A stretch of DNA of 64,000 nucleotides from Chamaea fasciata (lineage: Eukaryota; Chordata; Aves; Passeriformes; Sylviidae), in assembly GCA_029207755.1 (NCBI GenBank), contig JARCOQ010000004.1, positions 35,821,560 to 35,885,559 of the forward strand, read 5' to 3'. Within the stretch, counting starts at the first letter, position 1. The number at the start of each line of letters is the position of its first letter. Below the pieces are notes generated by a model. That model saw only the letters and a program-made list of their open reading frames with translations, was not told the origin of the DNA and made no database searches. This document shows positions 22,522 through 35,526 of this stretch, one piece after another. The position numbers and the translations under genes were made by a program.

Positions 22522-24564
22522 AACCAATTTATGATTTCCCCAGCAGTCAGAGGAAAAATAAACCTCCAAACATCCAGAGACTGAAAACAATAAAGCTTAA
22601 TGACCTCCTTGTATTTGTAAATACAATTTTCACTTCAAAATACATTCCTGATCTATTAACTGATCTTTCCATGTGGAGTCTTCCAGCAGAACCAGTGCTG
22701 CTGAAGCAAACTGTGGAAAAATCCCTTGTGTCATGGTAGAGATTTTGCCAAACATTTAGTAGATCTAAAGAAAACTACTACAGTTTCTTCTATCCAGAAA
22801 GACAGTTAAACCTTGGGAACTGGGAACAGAAACAGCCAGGAAAGTATATCTGGAAGTGTAAGAGAGATGAAATATTTAAATGAGTCTCAAAATTTGGTGG
22901 TTTGAATTATTTTCTTTTCCTCTCATCAAGAATCTCAGTTTTGTTTTTTCATACAAACAGAACAAAATAAAAAGAAGTTGTCAAGGTAGTTTCCCTCTGA
23001 AGAATCACTGAACTGGAGTTACGTTATCTTGCATTAAAATTACTAGTTATTGCCAGAGTCGGCCTACAAATATTCACTAAAAAAGCATGAAGAAAATCAC
23101 TTAAATACATTTGGGGAGTTCTTTTGTTCATGGCCTATGCATATCTCTTAAGACTTATTGCTCTGTTTTGGTTTAATTTGTCTAAACCACCAGAAGTTGA
23201 ATTTTTTAAAGCAATTTTAAAGCAAACTGTTGACACATTAGGGAAAAGACCTCATTGTAAAAACAAGGATTGAAGCTGAAGCTGAAACTTGTCTAAATAA
23301 GACCAATATAAATATGCACAAATGCATAGACACCTAAAGTTTGACAGTCACTCTTCATAAAATTCTGCAATGAGATAATATGAAAACTATCTCCTGTAGA
23401 GGGACATTAGAGAGGAGCTCATATATGACCACTTGAGGAAAAACTTGTGCTGCGGCTGGAACATTCCCTGTTAGTCTGAGGATAAAGGAAACATTACAGC
23501 CCCAATAATTAATTAAGAAAACATTTCTTTTTTCACTCTGTGAAAAGTCTGTGAGTGAGTAAAAAGCAAAGACCTTGAAATCAACAACATCCCCATCTGT
23601 TTTATCATTTTTTACAGCTCCAGAATGATAAACACTTCACATTAGTGTCTCTGCAGGCGTGATTGTTACTTTTCACAGGAACCAAATGAAGTTTTACAGT
23701 GCAAATATTCCACATTCTCATGGGTTTCAGAATTCCTTTTCCAGGTCTGCATTCAGACACACTGAAAGCCTACAAGACTCTGCCCGAGGAAGAACTGCTG
23801 AGGGGACAGGACACTGTAAATGTAGGGTTTGCTCTCCTTTGTTGAGCTGGGGAAGGCAGCAACCAGGCAGCCCAGGGAACTTCATGCCATGCTGAAGTCT
23901 GTGCATCTTGGCATCTGCAATGGGAAAATAGGTAGGAAAGGTCTGGGTGGGGCCAAGAAGATTTACTGCTTTTTATTGCAAAGGACTCACACCCCAAGGT
24001 AAACCTGCCTCCATGCCAAATGTCTTCAGCAAAACAGAACTGCAACAGCAGCTCCTCTGCAGCCGTGACAGGAGCAGTGAAGCCTGCTCACCCAAGGTCA
24101 TGCCTTCCACTTGAACTGGAACTGAAACTGCAGGAACCTTCACATGAAGGACACCCTACCCCATGCTGCACACTGACAAGGTGCTCCTGCTCTTTCACAG
24201 GAAGAGAAATGGGGCATGTAAATCCACTTGTGGTGGAAGCATATCCCATCTACAAGCATGGCAATAGGTGGAAGCATCAAGATTTGTCCTATAAGCCTAG
24301 GCACAAGGATGCTGATAGGAAACAAGTTTGCTACTGGGTCTAAATTAAGAATAACCTCATCTATCATTAATTTGCATACTTTCTGCCCAGGAGATACTAA
24401 GGATGTGCACTGAAGGAATTCTACTGTTCAAATTGCACAATGTTGACCCGGCTGTACTTCTGAAGTGCATGTAAGTACTTAAATTATGTTTCACAACAAA
24501 AGAGACTCAGTAAAAACCCCACCAAATCCCACAACCAAACTAATAGAATAAATCAGTGACATAC

Positions 24565-24659
24565 TTAACAAATCAATTAGTTGCAACAGCTTTGGTATAG
24601 TCTGAGAAGTGCTGAAATCAAATGTTTCCTTATGATATCCATTAATTAAAGGTGGATTT
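24565..24659 (-). CDS. Inferred coding exon, unrecognised gene
   Basis: A 95-bp minus-strand exon with a strong acceptor (ctacttttcatatttcag) and a GTATGT donor after TTGTTAA. It starts in phase 2, taking two bases from the exon at 26952-27159, and ends in phase 1, as the exon at 16766-16833 requires. The peptide reads NPPLINGYHKETFDFSTS, then QTIPKLLQLIDLL: a polar loop followed by an amphipathic helix. The agreement of reading phase on both sides with independently chosen splice sites is the main evidence. The family is not recognised. Confidence 0.6.
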
Positions 24660-26951
24660 CTGAAATATGAAAAGTAGATTCTTTTTAATTGAGTTTCATA
24701 TCCCAAATGGCTCACAGAAGAATCCTTATCTGACTTTTGTGTATAACGCAAGTAAGTCCTCTGTAGTTGGGATCTCAATAGTTCCCTTTATAAGAGCTTG
24801 TTTTCAGTGGTTTATAAATTTTGCCAAGCTAAGTATTTGGGATGAAAATTCTCAGGCTCTGTCCCTGCCTCAGGCTGACTATTATTATACTTTTATGTTT
24901 CAAGTGAGAGGATTTAGTCACTTCAGGAAATAAGATTGAGGGAAAACATATTTTGGCCCTGCTGGGAGGAATAAAAAACGAAACAAACAAGAAAATAATA
25001 ATAAAAAGGTCTTACAAGAATTTTGCTGAGCACCTCCTGTGTCTCTACTCTTCACAATTTGAAATTTGGAAGGTAGGGTCCCTGTTGTCCTTTTGCAGTT
25101 CCCATGAAAAAAACATTCAGCTTTTTGCCTAGTCACAAACCTTTGAAAAAACTCATTTGCATATGCTCAGAGCACAGAGTCCCCAGAATGTGGAAGTCTA
25201 AGTGGCCAGAGATCCCTCTGAAGGTGCTGTTTGCCCAGAGTGGACAGGGCTAAGCCATACTTTTTTTTGCCACTGCTGCTCCCAGATGTTGCAGTCTAAT
25301 GTGGCATCAGGCACAGGACCTAAGTGCAAGGCAGCACTCTGTCCTGGGCTTCAAATGCAGGCAGAAAAAGGGAAGAAGGGGAAAAAAAGCAGCCTAATGT
25401 AAACAGAGAGGAGAACTAGTCTCTGGGGGGCAGATGGATGAGTGAATCAAGACATGAGATTAACTGTGTAAAAAGATTCAAAAGAAGTAGCACAGGAACA
25501 CCAAGGAAGGTGAAGGGTACACCTCTGCAGGAGAAGACCTTGAAAAGCAGGGAGCTGGCTGCAAAGAGAGATTAGGAGGCAGACCTGAGGGACAGCAGAC
25601 AGTCTGGACACAGCAAGGACAGGTGAGCAGACATGGAGGTGGGGAGAGGCACAGTGGGACATGACTCTCCAAAGTAAGAGCTGCCTTATGGGAGACTCGG
25701 TCTCTCCAGGTAAAGAGAAAACTGCCAATGCTTCATTCTCGCTTGGCTGTGGGTCACTGAGAAGGTGACCATTTACTGCACTAATACACTCAGCAGCTTT
25801 ACCTAACTTCACCAGCGTATGTTAGTCACTTACAGCCCATACAGAAAACTTTATTAGGAGAATATTTGAAACATGCATGCTGAAGGGACAAGTTAAGGAC
25901 ATTAGGTTTAGTCAATGTCAAAATGGTTCAAGCAAAACTGAGGGGGGATGGTGCTTACTGGTGCTGCTCTGGTACAACTTGTGTTGACCTTGCAGAGAGT
26001 GTTAGGCTGCCTTTGAGCATCACTTGTGCATTTTACCACCAGCCGCCTCCGTTGACCTGCAGCCAGCTACCGCCTAGGAGTAAAGAGAACTGGTCCAAAC
26101 AGATGAGGCTTTTGCAACACAACGTGAAAAAACTTCAATTCAATGCAATGAGTAAATGAAGCAGAGTGTGACACAGTTTGGATATGGGAAACTCCTGTAA
26201 TACATTGCTCTGATATTGTATATTGGCTATTACATGGGCAGTGAAAGAACTTGAAAGTGTTTAGACAAAACTCCTCAGGTATTTAAAGTAAAAACTAATG
26301 GCTATTATAAAAAATATCAATAAGGAATTAATCTCATTAATGGAAGAAAACTTTACAGAGCCCCAAGCTCCAAGGACAATTTTTTGAGCATCTATAGACA
26401 GGAGTCTCACTGCAAGCAGCTCACAGCTGAGCTGACTCTCTAATCTTTGGTGGTGGAAAGAGATGGCTCGTGTGGTTTCTTACATTCAAAGTTTCCAGGT
26501 CACCTAAATTCCCGGTAGCCAAAGAAGAGCAAAGCTTCCCCTAATGGCCTGTCTCATATTTTTATCTTAATCTACCTCATGGTAACTGCTATTTTAACCT
26601 GTGTGTGTAATTGCATTTTGTAGTTGTGATCACTGTAAAGAATAAGAGGTAATACAGAAATAATAGTTTGTTATGGAAAAATAGATGAGGTACACAAGAA
26701 GGAAACTGAAAGCCACACAACAAGGCAACTGAAATGTTATGTTTCTATTATTTCATTCTTTCCTGAGATGATGACCGAAAGTAATTTGAAGACATCATGA
26801 GTCCCTTACTGATATAGTGTGATCCAACAGGATCCCCTCCTGCAAACATCTAAGTGAGGTGACTTTTGTTTCATAGCAGTCTGTTACTCTGTTTTCCTAC
26901 CTGTTCAAAATAAACCTTGTTCAAGCCATAATAATTGCTTTGCAAGCCTAC

Positions 26952-27159
26952 CTGCAACTTTTTCTTAGGGTGATCCATAGTCCACCAAAATTCTCAGATG
27001 CATTAGCATCTAAACTAGAAGAGGAGCTGAGTAACACTGGTGATGGGCTGAAGGTAGCAATTCCAAGGGACATCACAGGTTGACTCACTCTGGGGATGCA
27101 CAAGCCCCATGGTTCTGCAAATCTAGTGGCACAAGAAGGAATCTGCAGAGCTGCACTCG
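26952..27159 (-). CDS. Inferred coding exon, unrecognised gene
   Basis: The longest confidently bounded exon, 208 bp. The acceptor is caatttttcccctgcag and the donor is AAAAGTTGCAG followed by GTAGGC. It has 68 complete codons, entering in phase 1 and leaving in phase 2, which match the exons at 28.3 and 24.6 kb respectively. The peptide has short hydrophobic and proline-rich stretches (RFAEPWGLCIPRVSQPVMSL, then GIATFSPSPVLL), a Ser run, and DANASENFGGLWITLRKSC. The alternation suggests a beta-rich domain with a Ser-rich loop (inference). The open frame continues upstream past the acceptor with lower-quality sequence. I do not recognise a family. Confidence 0.65.
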
Positions 27160-27433
27160 CTGCAGGGGAAAAATTGACTTTGAAGGACACAACACAGGTA
27201 GGAGTACAAAAGTATGAAGCACAAAATGTTTTTATCTTGCCATCATTTGCTCTAGCATGAGCTTCCGCTGGTCTTTCACTGTAACATAAATCAATTAAAA
27301 GTTTGAATGCTTCATTCATTGTTGAAGCTAAGAATGGCTGGTCACTAAAAGCAGTATTATTCTATAATTACATCACACGTATTTGTAGACTCATCCCTGA
27401 AGTTTGCTTCTGTGGCTTTAGATAATATTTACC

Positions 27434-27452
27434 TTTTTTTTTTTTTTTTTTT
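27434..27452. repeat. Poly(T) run
   Basis: About 19 T in a row. It could be the A-tail of an old minus-strand insertion or part of a pyrimidine tract. No acceptor use is proposed. Confidence 0.9.
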
Positions 27453-28272
27453 CTTTTACGTTTGGTTAACAGAACAGTGATAAAGAAAATGAACAAATGA
27501 AAAAACAGTATGAAGAATCATGCAAAAGATCATAAATGGCAGATTTAGTATCAGCAATGGCAGTTTTAATAAGTATCTTATAGGGAAGAACACTGCATCC
27601 AAATTTTAACTTTGACTTTTAACTATGACATATATGAGTTATTTTGGAATGACAGTCATGCATGGTTTCTTTTCCTTGCATCAGCTGCTAGCACATACAT
27701 TTCTGTGCTAATATGACAGTATTCTTTGAATGAGATAAAAGGAAGGATGACTGAACCATAGGCTGCACTGCAGCAAGCAGAATCAATTACCCCCCAACCA
27801 ATTTAATTGATCAATTTCAAATACAGGAAATCTGCTGAGTCCAGACAAGTCATAGAAGGCCCCATTACAAAAGCAGATACTTAATACTCATATGAAATAT
27901 GTAACAAGCCAAGCAAATTATGAAAGCATTAATATGCCCAAACATTAAATCACCTTATCAACAATCACGTTCAGTAGCATATATAGGGCAATTACCCTGC
28001 TCATGCAACGTTACTATTTCAGTAACACTGCACATGTTGCACGCTCTTATCCATGTTTCATGGCCCAATATCTTTTACCAACTATTGTTTGTTGCTCTGT
28101 TTACTAATGCCATATCACAACATCCATCCTGGGCTTGGCAATGACAGATGTTGCTACACATACTCTCAGTAGAATTTTTGCTTAGAACCACCATGGCTCT
28201 GTGCAGTACACAAACTGCTAATGCAAAAATCTCAGTTCTTAGTGGCTCTGAAAAGGCATAATGTTACAGCAC

Positions 28273-28418
28273 CTTGAATTTTTTCCAGCAGTCTCTTAAC
28301 CGATGCATTTACTAGTACCTTTTTAATTTCCTCACACAAGCGGGAAGGAAAATGCTGTCTCTTCCAACAGAGTGTATGTGCAGATGTCCTAGCAGTCAGT
28401 ACTCCAGTATGCATCAGC
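28273..28418 (-). CDS. Inferred coding exon, unrecognised gene (5' edge uncertain)
   Basis: On the minus strand the frame reads LMHTGVLTARTSAHTLCWKR, then QHFPSRLCEEIKKVLVNAS, then VKRLLEKIQ. It ends at AAATTCAAG followed by GTGCTG, giving phase 1 as the exon at 26952-27159 needs. The 5' end may be at 28418 (ag-ag acceptor with a good branch-point-like ctgactaat about 30-35 bases upstream) or at 28388 (acceptor actgactgctag). Both give phase 2, as the exon at 33950-33999 requires. A second possible donor (AAAAAG, GTACTA) lies 46 bases earlier but would break the phase. The sequence is helical, basic and plainly protein-like. Confidence 0.55.
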
Positions 28419-31400
28419 CTCTCAATTATTTGGTCAAAATTTTTCAATTATTAGTCAGACTTTCAGAACAAGAATTCTCCTACTCCCTTTGTCTTGAATG
28501 CAGACTGGGCACTAGCACAAATATTTCTTTCTTAAAATAGCAATATCCCATCTGTTTAACTCTCTAAAATGAGAAACTCAGCAGCTAACCCATTATAGAA
28601 CGTCAAATGTGCATAAGATGTGAATTAGTTTGTTGAACAACAGTTACTGGGCTTTACTGATGTTTTTGGGTTTTTCAAGTTCTTCCCCTTCCAAATATCT
28701 ACCTCCAAAACTGAAGTGATGTCATTAAGCATAGAAGACTAATTGGCAGGCTTCTCAGGGAGTAGGCAGGTAATGGTGAGTTTTCTTTAAAGGTCTCATG
28801 ATACATATGCTGATTTAAGATTATCTTTACTTAATGTGGATAAAGAATCGCAATAAGAGTGTCAAGAATCTGAAGCCAGAATAAAAACGAGACTAGAAGA
28901 ATTTAGCTTTTCACTTTTTAAAGATAAATACCAGGGAAAAAGAAGTGCTTCATTTCATAAAATTGCTAGCTCTGCAATCCAGACAGGCCCCCTTACAGTC
29001 TCTTAAAAGAAAATAAAGATAGATCATTGTGCAAGCAGCAACATAAATTTCTGCTGTGGCACTTTTGCTAAGAGGAATGTTTGAGTTATGAATTTGTAAC
29101 AAGCTTTAACTATGAAATGAAAACCTGCACTTTCAAAGCCCCATCAACAAAAAAATACAGCACATCAGGTAGCAGTGGTTAAAACCACTGCTCTTTGCCT
29201 TCCCTTAAACATGAAGTGGTTCACAACTCTAGGGATCAAATGTCCTTTGGATCACTTGAGATTTGTCTCCATCACCTGGAAGCTTGAAGTTATGGGTCAT
29301 GGTATTGCATGACGTAGAAATTCCCCTTCAGATTCATCTGTTTTCTTTTACAACATCAAAAAATAAACCCACCAAAATTCTTGAACACTTATTACATGTC
29401 TCAGATTCTTTTAGGAGGAACAGGCCAAAGTCAAATTTGCTGAGCCATACCCCAACCAGAATCCCCATGATTATATAGATGCAAATAGCTTAACATCATT
29501 TCAGCATGCTGCACTGTCATCAAGGGGCATTCTAAGTGTTAAGGTTGTATGCTGAGCTATCAAAGATTCATGCAGAAATGTACCAGCATCCTTCATATAA
29601 AGCTAATCAAATTTGAAATTACTGACACATCACCTTGAGGAGAAATTTGATTTATTATTTGCAAAGAAAACAGTGAGAGTAAGACACACAGCTATAAGAA
29701 TTACTGTTATACTGACTTCATGACTTTACTTTGGTTTTAGTTGTTGCTTTTGTGTCTGCCCTAAAATAATAAACAACAAAATTCTCTTTGTGCCATGAAT
29801 TTGCATGAAGGTGAAATAAGGTTCCTTAGAAGTGTGTGGCTGCACAAGAGTTGTTTGCCATCAACTAATGATATGTGACAAAAAGCACAAAATGGTGTGA
29901 AGCCAGTTTTCTTCTTTGCAATTGTCCCATACTCAATAGGGACGATTGCCAAAAGTCACATCAATTCCATGACCTTCCTTGCTTGTTTCTGGGTGGCAGG
30001 ATCTGATTCAGTAAGAACAGATACCATGCAAATAGCATGCAAGTTTTAAAATGTCACTCAGTTTAAGTGCATACAAAATTTGTAGCATTGGTTTGTGCTC
30101 ACAAATCACAACACTGGCAAACACAAACCAGGCAGTTCTCAGGCACTAATGCACACTAACCACCTGAAAATCTGCTTCATTTTAAGATTTACATCGAACA
30201 CATGACTTGGCTTCACAAGATAAGGACAACATAGGATCCCCCTCAAAAAAGTCACACACTTGGCCAATCACGCTGCAGCATTTATTCATCTGTACTGCTT
30301 TTTAACACACGGTGTCAATTTATGCTGTAGACTGAACAAAGTAGGAAAGGTTTGGTTTTAGCTCTGATATTTGCTCTTTGTTGTTTTGTATAGCTCTGTA
30401 TGTATAAGAACACAAATGTTTGTGTGTTTACGGCACAATGTAAGTAAGAACTGCACATTTGAGGTCAGCTATCCTGGTAAGTAAAAGATTATGTGTATAA
30501 ACAAATCTGTTCACTACCTTCAAATATTTTTGTCACATAATTATAACTCATAAATATCCTCACAGACATATAAAATATATTCTTAGGAAATTTGCCACAG
30601 AATGTTGCTGCTTATATTAAGGAAACGGTGTATTTGTGTACTATGCTCCATACTTACACACATGAAGCATATTTGTATACTTATGGAACTGCCAGATATT
30701 TGTATTACTATACAAACACATTGATATTACTGGGAAAAAAAAAAATCCTTCCACTAACTCTCCTAAGTCTTTTTGAGACTAGGTTACCAACATACCTTTT
30801 CAGAAAATGTGTTTTTATACTGACAAGGTTACAGGACACTAGAACAAAGCATACTATACATCTAGACAGGCTTGCAGTTAACACAGCTTTTATCAATCCA
30901 ATTAAATCAGGACATATTCAAAATGTAGCCTTCACTGCTATCCCCATTACCAGCTATCTCCTAGTACCAAACACTCCACATGAACTACTACCTTGATATA
31001 CCTGCCATTTCCCCATAGCAGTCCATTTCGAGTATTATCAACCAAACTTTTGATGCAAGTTACCGAACCTTTCCTTTCCCAGATGCCATACACATGCTAG
31101 GATGCACAACATTCTTTCTTGTGTTTTACCACTAAATCTGCAGCAGGTACCAGATGCCTGGATGGAGCAATAAAATGAACTGGAAACTTATGCAGAAGAA
31201 GGCAAAATGAGACTGTCAACTATGGCTTTTTACCATATTTCAAATTTCATTTTTATCCCTGGCCTTGGTAATCCATAAAAGGAGCCAAAAAGGGCACTTA
31301 TGTACTCATGGCTTTGAAAACATTTGCTTCAAACTTCATCAATAAGATCAAGAAGAAACTCAGATTCTGAAAATGTGGGGATTTGCAAAGTGCAATTTCA

Positions 31401-33949
31401 GTAACTAAAAGAGTAACAAGGGATGTGAGGAGAATTTCAAAATATTAGCATTACCAACTTTCTTTTTTTAGACAGGTTCTGTCTGGCAAATAAAGCTGCT
31501 AAGTGATTCCAGTAGCATCAATATTATACACAAAAATGGGATATCATTAATAACAATGAAGAAGAAAAGAATTCTCATGGGAGATATAAAATGCATGTGC
31601 AACAAGTTAAATCCTCACTCTCCTAATCCAGTCTGAGCCATTTTATTTCTACGGCTTTTTAAATATATTAAAAGGTTTGCTTTTTTCCCCCCCACATAAA
31701 CCTTTTAAGAGGCATTCATAACACTGTCACAAAAGTAGAAAGCTAGCACAGATGACTTTGTCTACTAGCTATTGAAGCGAAGGATAGGCCTGATGCCTAA
31801 TCTGAAGCTGACCTAATAGATAAAACCCTTGGGGTCTCGAATTTACATTTCATAAGCTTAATATTCTGCCTGATTTATGATTTGCTCTCTTAAACAAAGA
31901 AGGATGTACTTAACAACTTTACTTTTGTGTGGTTAACTGTTGATCTGAAAAAGGCACGTAAAATGCATTTACATCAGCACTGCCTAATAGGCCCATAATG
32001 ATTCTTTATTATGCTTCAGTGAAAGGCAACTGAGTGACAAGTAACTGATTTTGTAGATCAAATAACTTTCTGCCACCCCCACACAGCTCCCAGCTGCTGC
32101 ACACTTTATATGCCAATACAAATACAGTTGTAAAGTAGACAAATATATTATAACTATGTTATTAAATGAGACACAACACAGGGTGTTGCAAGTATTTGAG
32201 AGCTATTCAATGCCGTGACTGGGAATTACAAGCATGAAAAATCACACACTAAAGGGGCTTCAGTTCAAAATTACTGCAACCTTCCCTCTGTTATTTTTTT
32301 ATATATGATTTTGGAAGTTATTTTGCTCAGATAGTACTTCTTTTTTTCCTGTAGATAGCTGAAGAAGCCTGGGGCATGCTCCCCCTCTATGTATAAGAGG
32401 TATTTAAAGCAAAGCATTTCAGTATAAAGACATATGTTCAGTACTCCTGATATTGAAAACTGATGGTGACGACATTATGCACCTGAAAATCCACACTTGG
32501 CTGAAATACTGTGAAAGGCTCCCGTGTGCCAAATTTTATTTTTATAAATTACTCCACAAGTAAATAATGATAAGACATCAGAGCCTGTCTGACAATCTTT
32601 GACAACAACCCTAACCCTGTCATCGTAGCCATGGGAGAAACCGGCGCACACACAGAGCTCTGACCCACCAAGCCTTTTATTCAGTGTGTGTCTCCATGGA
32701 CCAAGCAAATAAAGGGCAACTGGTAATTTACACATGAATCAACTTTCTTGTCAGAGCAGGCACCAGAGACATCCCTTTTCTCTACCACAGCAAGGAAAAG
32801 GATCCAGGTCTGAGCTTGTCTCTCCAGAAATCATGCAAGCCAAAGAGCGATGTATTGGGAAATGCTGAGTGGCAGAGGTATGCTCTTCTGGATGCCAGAT
32901 AAAAAATGGCATCCGCAAAGAAGCAGATAAATACTGGGCTTGAAACAGGACTGACAGCAGCAGTGGGCCTTTGTCCTATTCAAAACGTGAAATGTCATAC
33001 AAACTGAAGTCAAGATACAATCCCGATAGAAGATTATACAAGATATCTGAGTGAGTGTGTGTTAAGGAATTCAGCCTACATTTCAATAAGGGTACAAATC
33101 TTGCAACGCCTCAGCAAGACAGCGAACATGGCCATGTAATAACACTGATAAAATAATCCATGAACTTTATTAGTGATGAAAATTAGCCTAAAACATTGCA
33201 TTGTGAAAGTCATCTGTAGAGATAAAGCAGTGCTCGCCTTCATCTTATATCTCATTATGAAGAGAAACTTTTATCGGTCCATAGGCACCACTCATACTCT
33301 CTTTCCCACAGTGAAAAGCAGTGAAGCATGGTACAGCATAGTTCTGTTGAATAGTCAAGATCTCAAAGGCACTTCTGTAGTTTAAACCACTACAAGCATC
33401 ATACTGCTATAAAACAAAGACAGATGTTTTATTGCTAGATTTGGCATTTTATACATGCCTATTTCTGAAAACTTAAGTTTTTGTGCACTGTAATATCCAC
33501 TCTGCTACTGCTTTCTGGAGGCAGTGGCTCTCACTTGCAGCTGATTTCAGAAAGACGTATTTTCCTTTCCTGGGTCTTTTTCCACCCTACCATTGATGCT
33601 ATTTCCCTAAGCCCCATCCATCACTCTCTCGTCTCCATTTCTGCCACTTGTGCTAATATTTGCTTGGAGGGGCCAGGACAGATTAGAAAGGTAGGGATGA
33701 AACTGCCATCACTGCCCATCCTCCAAGCAGCTCTTAATAACTGTAGGCACCAAACACATAATATACAACTGTTTAAAATAAGAGAAAAGTAATTACTACA
33801 GTTACTGATTCATATTCTGCCTTCTCTAAACTTGAAATGTAAAATAAACCTTAATGTTTTTCTTCTTTTAACCCCAAGTAAATTTCCTGCTTTTTACAAT
33901 TCTTCCTTTCCTGTGGTTGTTACCAGCCTGTCATTTGTTTAACACTTAC
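28419..33949. other. Long intron
   Basis: AT-rich DNA between inferred exons. The interval at 31.6-32.15 kb is compositionally like conserved non-coding DNA (see findings). Open frames at 29.76-29.95, 30.6-31.0 and 32.48-32.74 kb look partly protein-like but lack paired splice sites that fit the chain. No repeat family is recognised. Confidence 0.4.
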
Positions 33950-33999
33950 CCCAAACCATACTTATTTGTGATGAAGTTTATAGCACACTTCTTTCCTTC
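33950..33999 (-). CDS. Inferred 50-bp coding exon
   Basis: On the minus strand it has a very good acceptor (ttctcacatattttag) and a consensus donor (TTTGGG followed by GTAAGT). Of the three frames only one is open. It reads EGKKCAINFITNKYGL plus two bases, entering in phase 0 and leaving in phase 2. Both fit the neighbouring exons (35415-35526 and 28273-28418). It was found by looking for strong splice sites rather than by frame length, which makes the phase agreement more meaningful. Confidence 0.5.
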
Positions 34000-35414
34000 C
34001 TAAAATATGTGAGAATACTGAGATGGTTCAAGGAATTGATTCCCCATTTCCAAAGTAATTTCCATAAGATAGCCATGTACCTGATGGACAAAACAGGCCT
34101 CACTACTGAATCTCATCATTCTAGCATTTACATCGTGATATATAGTTTTAAAATTTTATGGGTTGGATATGCATTCATTTAAATTTAATAGCAATACAGC
34201 TAATATCAGATGTGAGTTTATTAGCATGGTGCATTTTCTGTGAGCATGAATTGACTAGATGCCAGTGATTTTTGAACTACACAGTGAAGCCAATTAGTTC
34301 AAAGAAATAAAGTGATACTTCTCTCTAGTGTCATACTAAGTGCCACAGTATGAATTATGCTGCTGATAAAGATGTTGCTATAAGACAAAACACAAGTACA
34401 AAGACTTAATCAACTTGTAAAATTTACATAAGCATAGTAAGAAATTCATCTTTGGAAGAGTTGAATTTATGTTGCTAAATATATGTCTTTAATGGTCACT
34501 GAAAACAAAGGTAAAAATTCAATATAAAAAGCAGGGTTTTTTCACAGACATGAAATCTCATTCCCTCTGTTTTCTGGTACTCGCACTTGGCTCACTCTGT
34601 CTGTCACTGTTGTGTAAACCCTGTGTAACACTCCTAACACTATTCTCACCTGATTTGTTAAAGCCAGCACTGATGCCCAGGCTTACTGACTAGACCACAG
34701 TCACAGTTGCTTTTTCACTGTCCTGACAAAGAACCACTTCCCTGCATATAGTCCTCCTGAATGTGACTGTAAAGATCTTCCTTCATATTTTAGCGCTTTG
34801 ACCATGCAGTCTTCAATTTGTTTCTTTCTTCAGCTCTGCTTTCTTGATCATTTCTCACATACAGAATTTTTTTTCACTTTCAGAGTTCACAGGCTTCATT
34901 CCTGCTGATAAATTTAACACAAGGAAGAACATTGTTGAGCACTGCATCCAGCTGTCATTGAGTGACTTGTGCCTGTCCTTACACTAAACTCTCTCCAGCT
35001 CCAAAACAGCATGATAGCATTCAGCTACCTCTGGAGAAGAGACCTGGGGAAATCCTCACTCCAGAACTGTGCATAAAGAACAACTCTTGGGCATGGGCAC
35101 AGGTGCACCAGCCATTTTGTGATGAGCACAAAAGCAGAGGTAGCCACGAGCGTTGTTCTCAGGCACTTTTATTTACTAACTCAGACATAGTGAGCTTCCT
35201 GTCTCCTGCCCAATCTCATTTCAAACTCACTCCTGACTGCAGTCAGCTCATCCAAGTGAAAGTTCTCTAAGTGTTAACTTCCACAATCTTTTTTCATAAA
35301 CTTCTGTAGACACATTTGATGAATTTCTTTCAAGTTCTTCAATAAAGCTCTCCTTTGCTGAAATGCTTGTAAAGAATAATTAGGCTGCTGGTCCTTTTGA
35401 CAAACACTCCTCAC

Positions 35415-35526
35415 ATCATACAGCAATGTTTTGTGGCTTTCTTGCTTTCCACATTTCAGGACATGGGGGGACTTTGCACAGTGCTTACAGAACCTACAGT
35501 TACCAGTTTCCAGGGAAGCACCCATA
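35415..35526 (-). CDS. Inferred coding exon, Cys-rich
   Basis: On the minus strand the acceptor is cccttttaatgtatttggcag and the donor is CTGTATGAT followed by GTGAGG. It runs for 37 codons: MGASLETGNCRFCKHCAKSP, then HVLKCGKQESHKTLLYD. CxxCxxC spacing and a further Cys could bind metal, but this is too short to claim a domain. It leaves in phase 0, as the exon at 33950-33999 needs. The frame stays open beyond the donor for 46 more charged, helical codons to a TAA at 35274-35276. An isoform that reads through the donor and ends here is therefore possible. An alternative acceptor 32 bases downstream gives the same phase. Confidence 0.5.

Larger units (their letters stand above)
19171..24564. 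other. Long intron, mostly unremarkable
   Basis: It lies between the inferred exons at 16.8 and 24.6 kb. Apart from the two hairpin sites listed separately (19481-19505 and 22487-22521), I see no repeat family, RNA gene or convincing exon. The interval at 21.7-22.2 kb is slightly GC-richer, with open frames on both strands but no paired splice sites that I trust. Confidence 0.4.

Noticed and set aside
25447..25812. Minus-strand frame with protein-like text (GKAAECISAVNGHLLSDPQP)
   Set aside because: It lacks a credible acceptor, and including it would break the in-phase junction between the 27.1-kb and 24.6-kb exons.
30592..30996. 134-codon plus-strand frame
   Set aside because: It has a random-looking Tyr/Thr/Leu-rich composition in AT-rich DNA and no splice or conservation evidence.
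32607..32620. Vertebrate telomere-like CCCTAACCC
   Set aside because: Only about two units occur, which is expected by chance.
32475..32735. Minus-strand frame with ELCVCAGFSHGYDDRVRVVV
   Set aside because: It is partly protein-like and CpG-containing, but no acceptor and donor pair could be placed in the exon chain.
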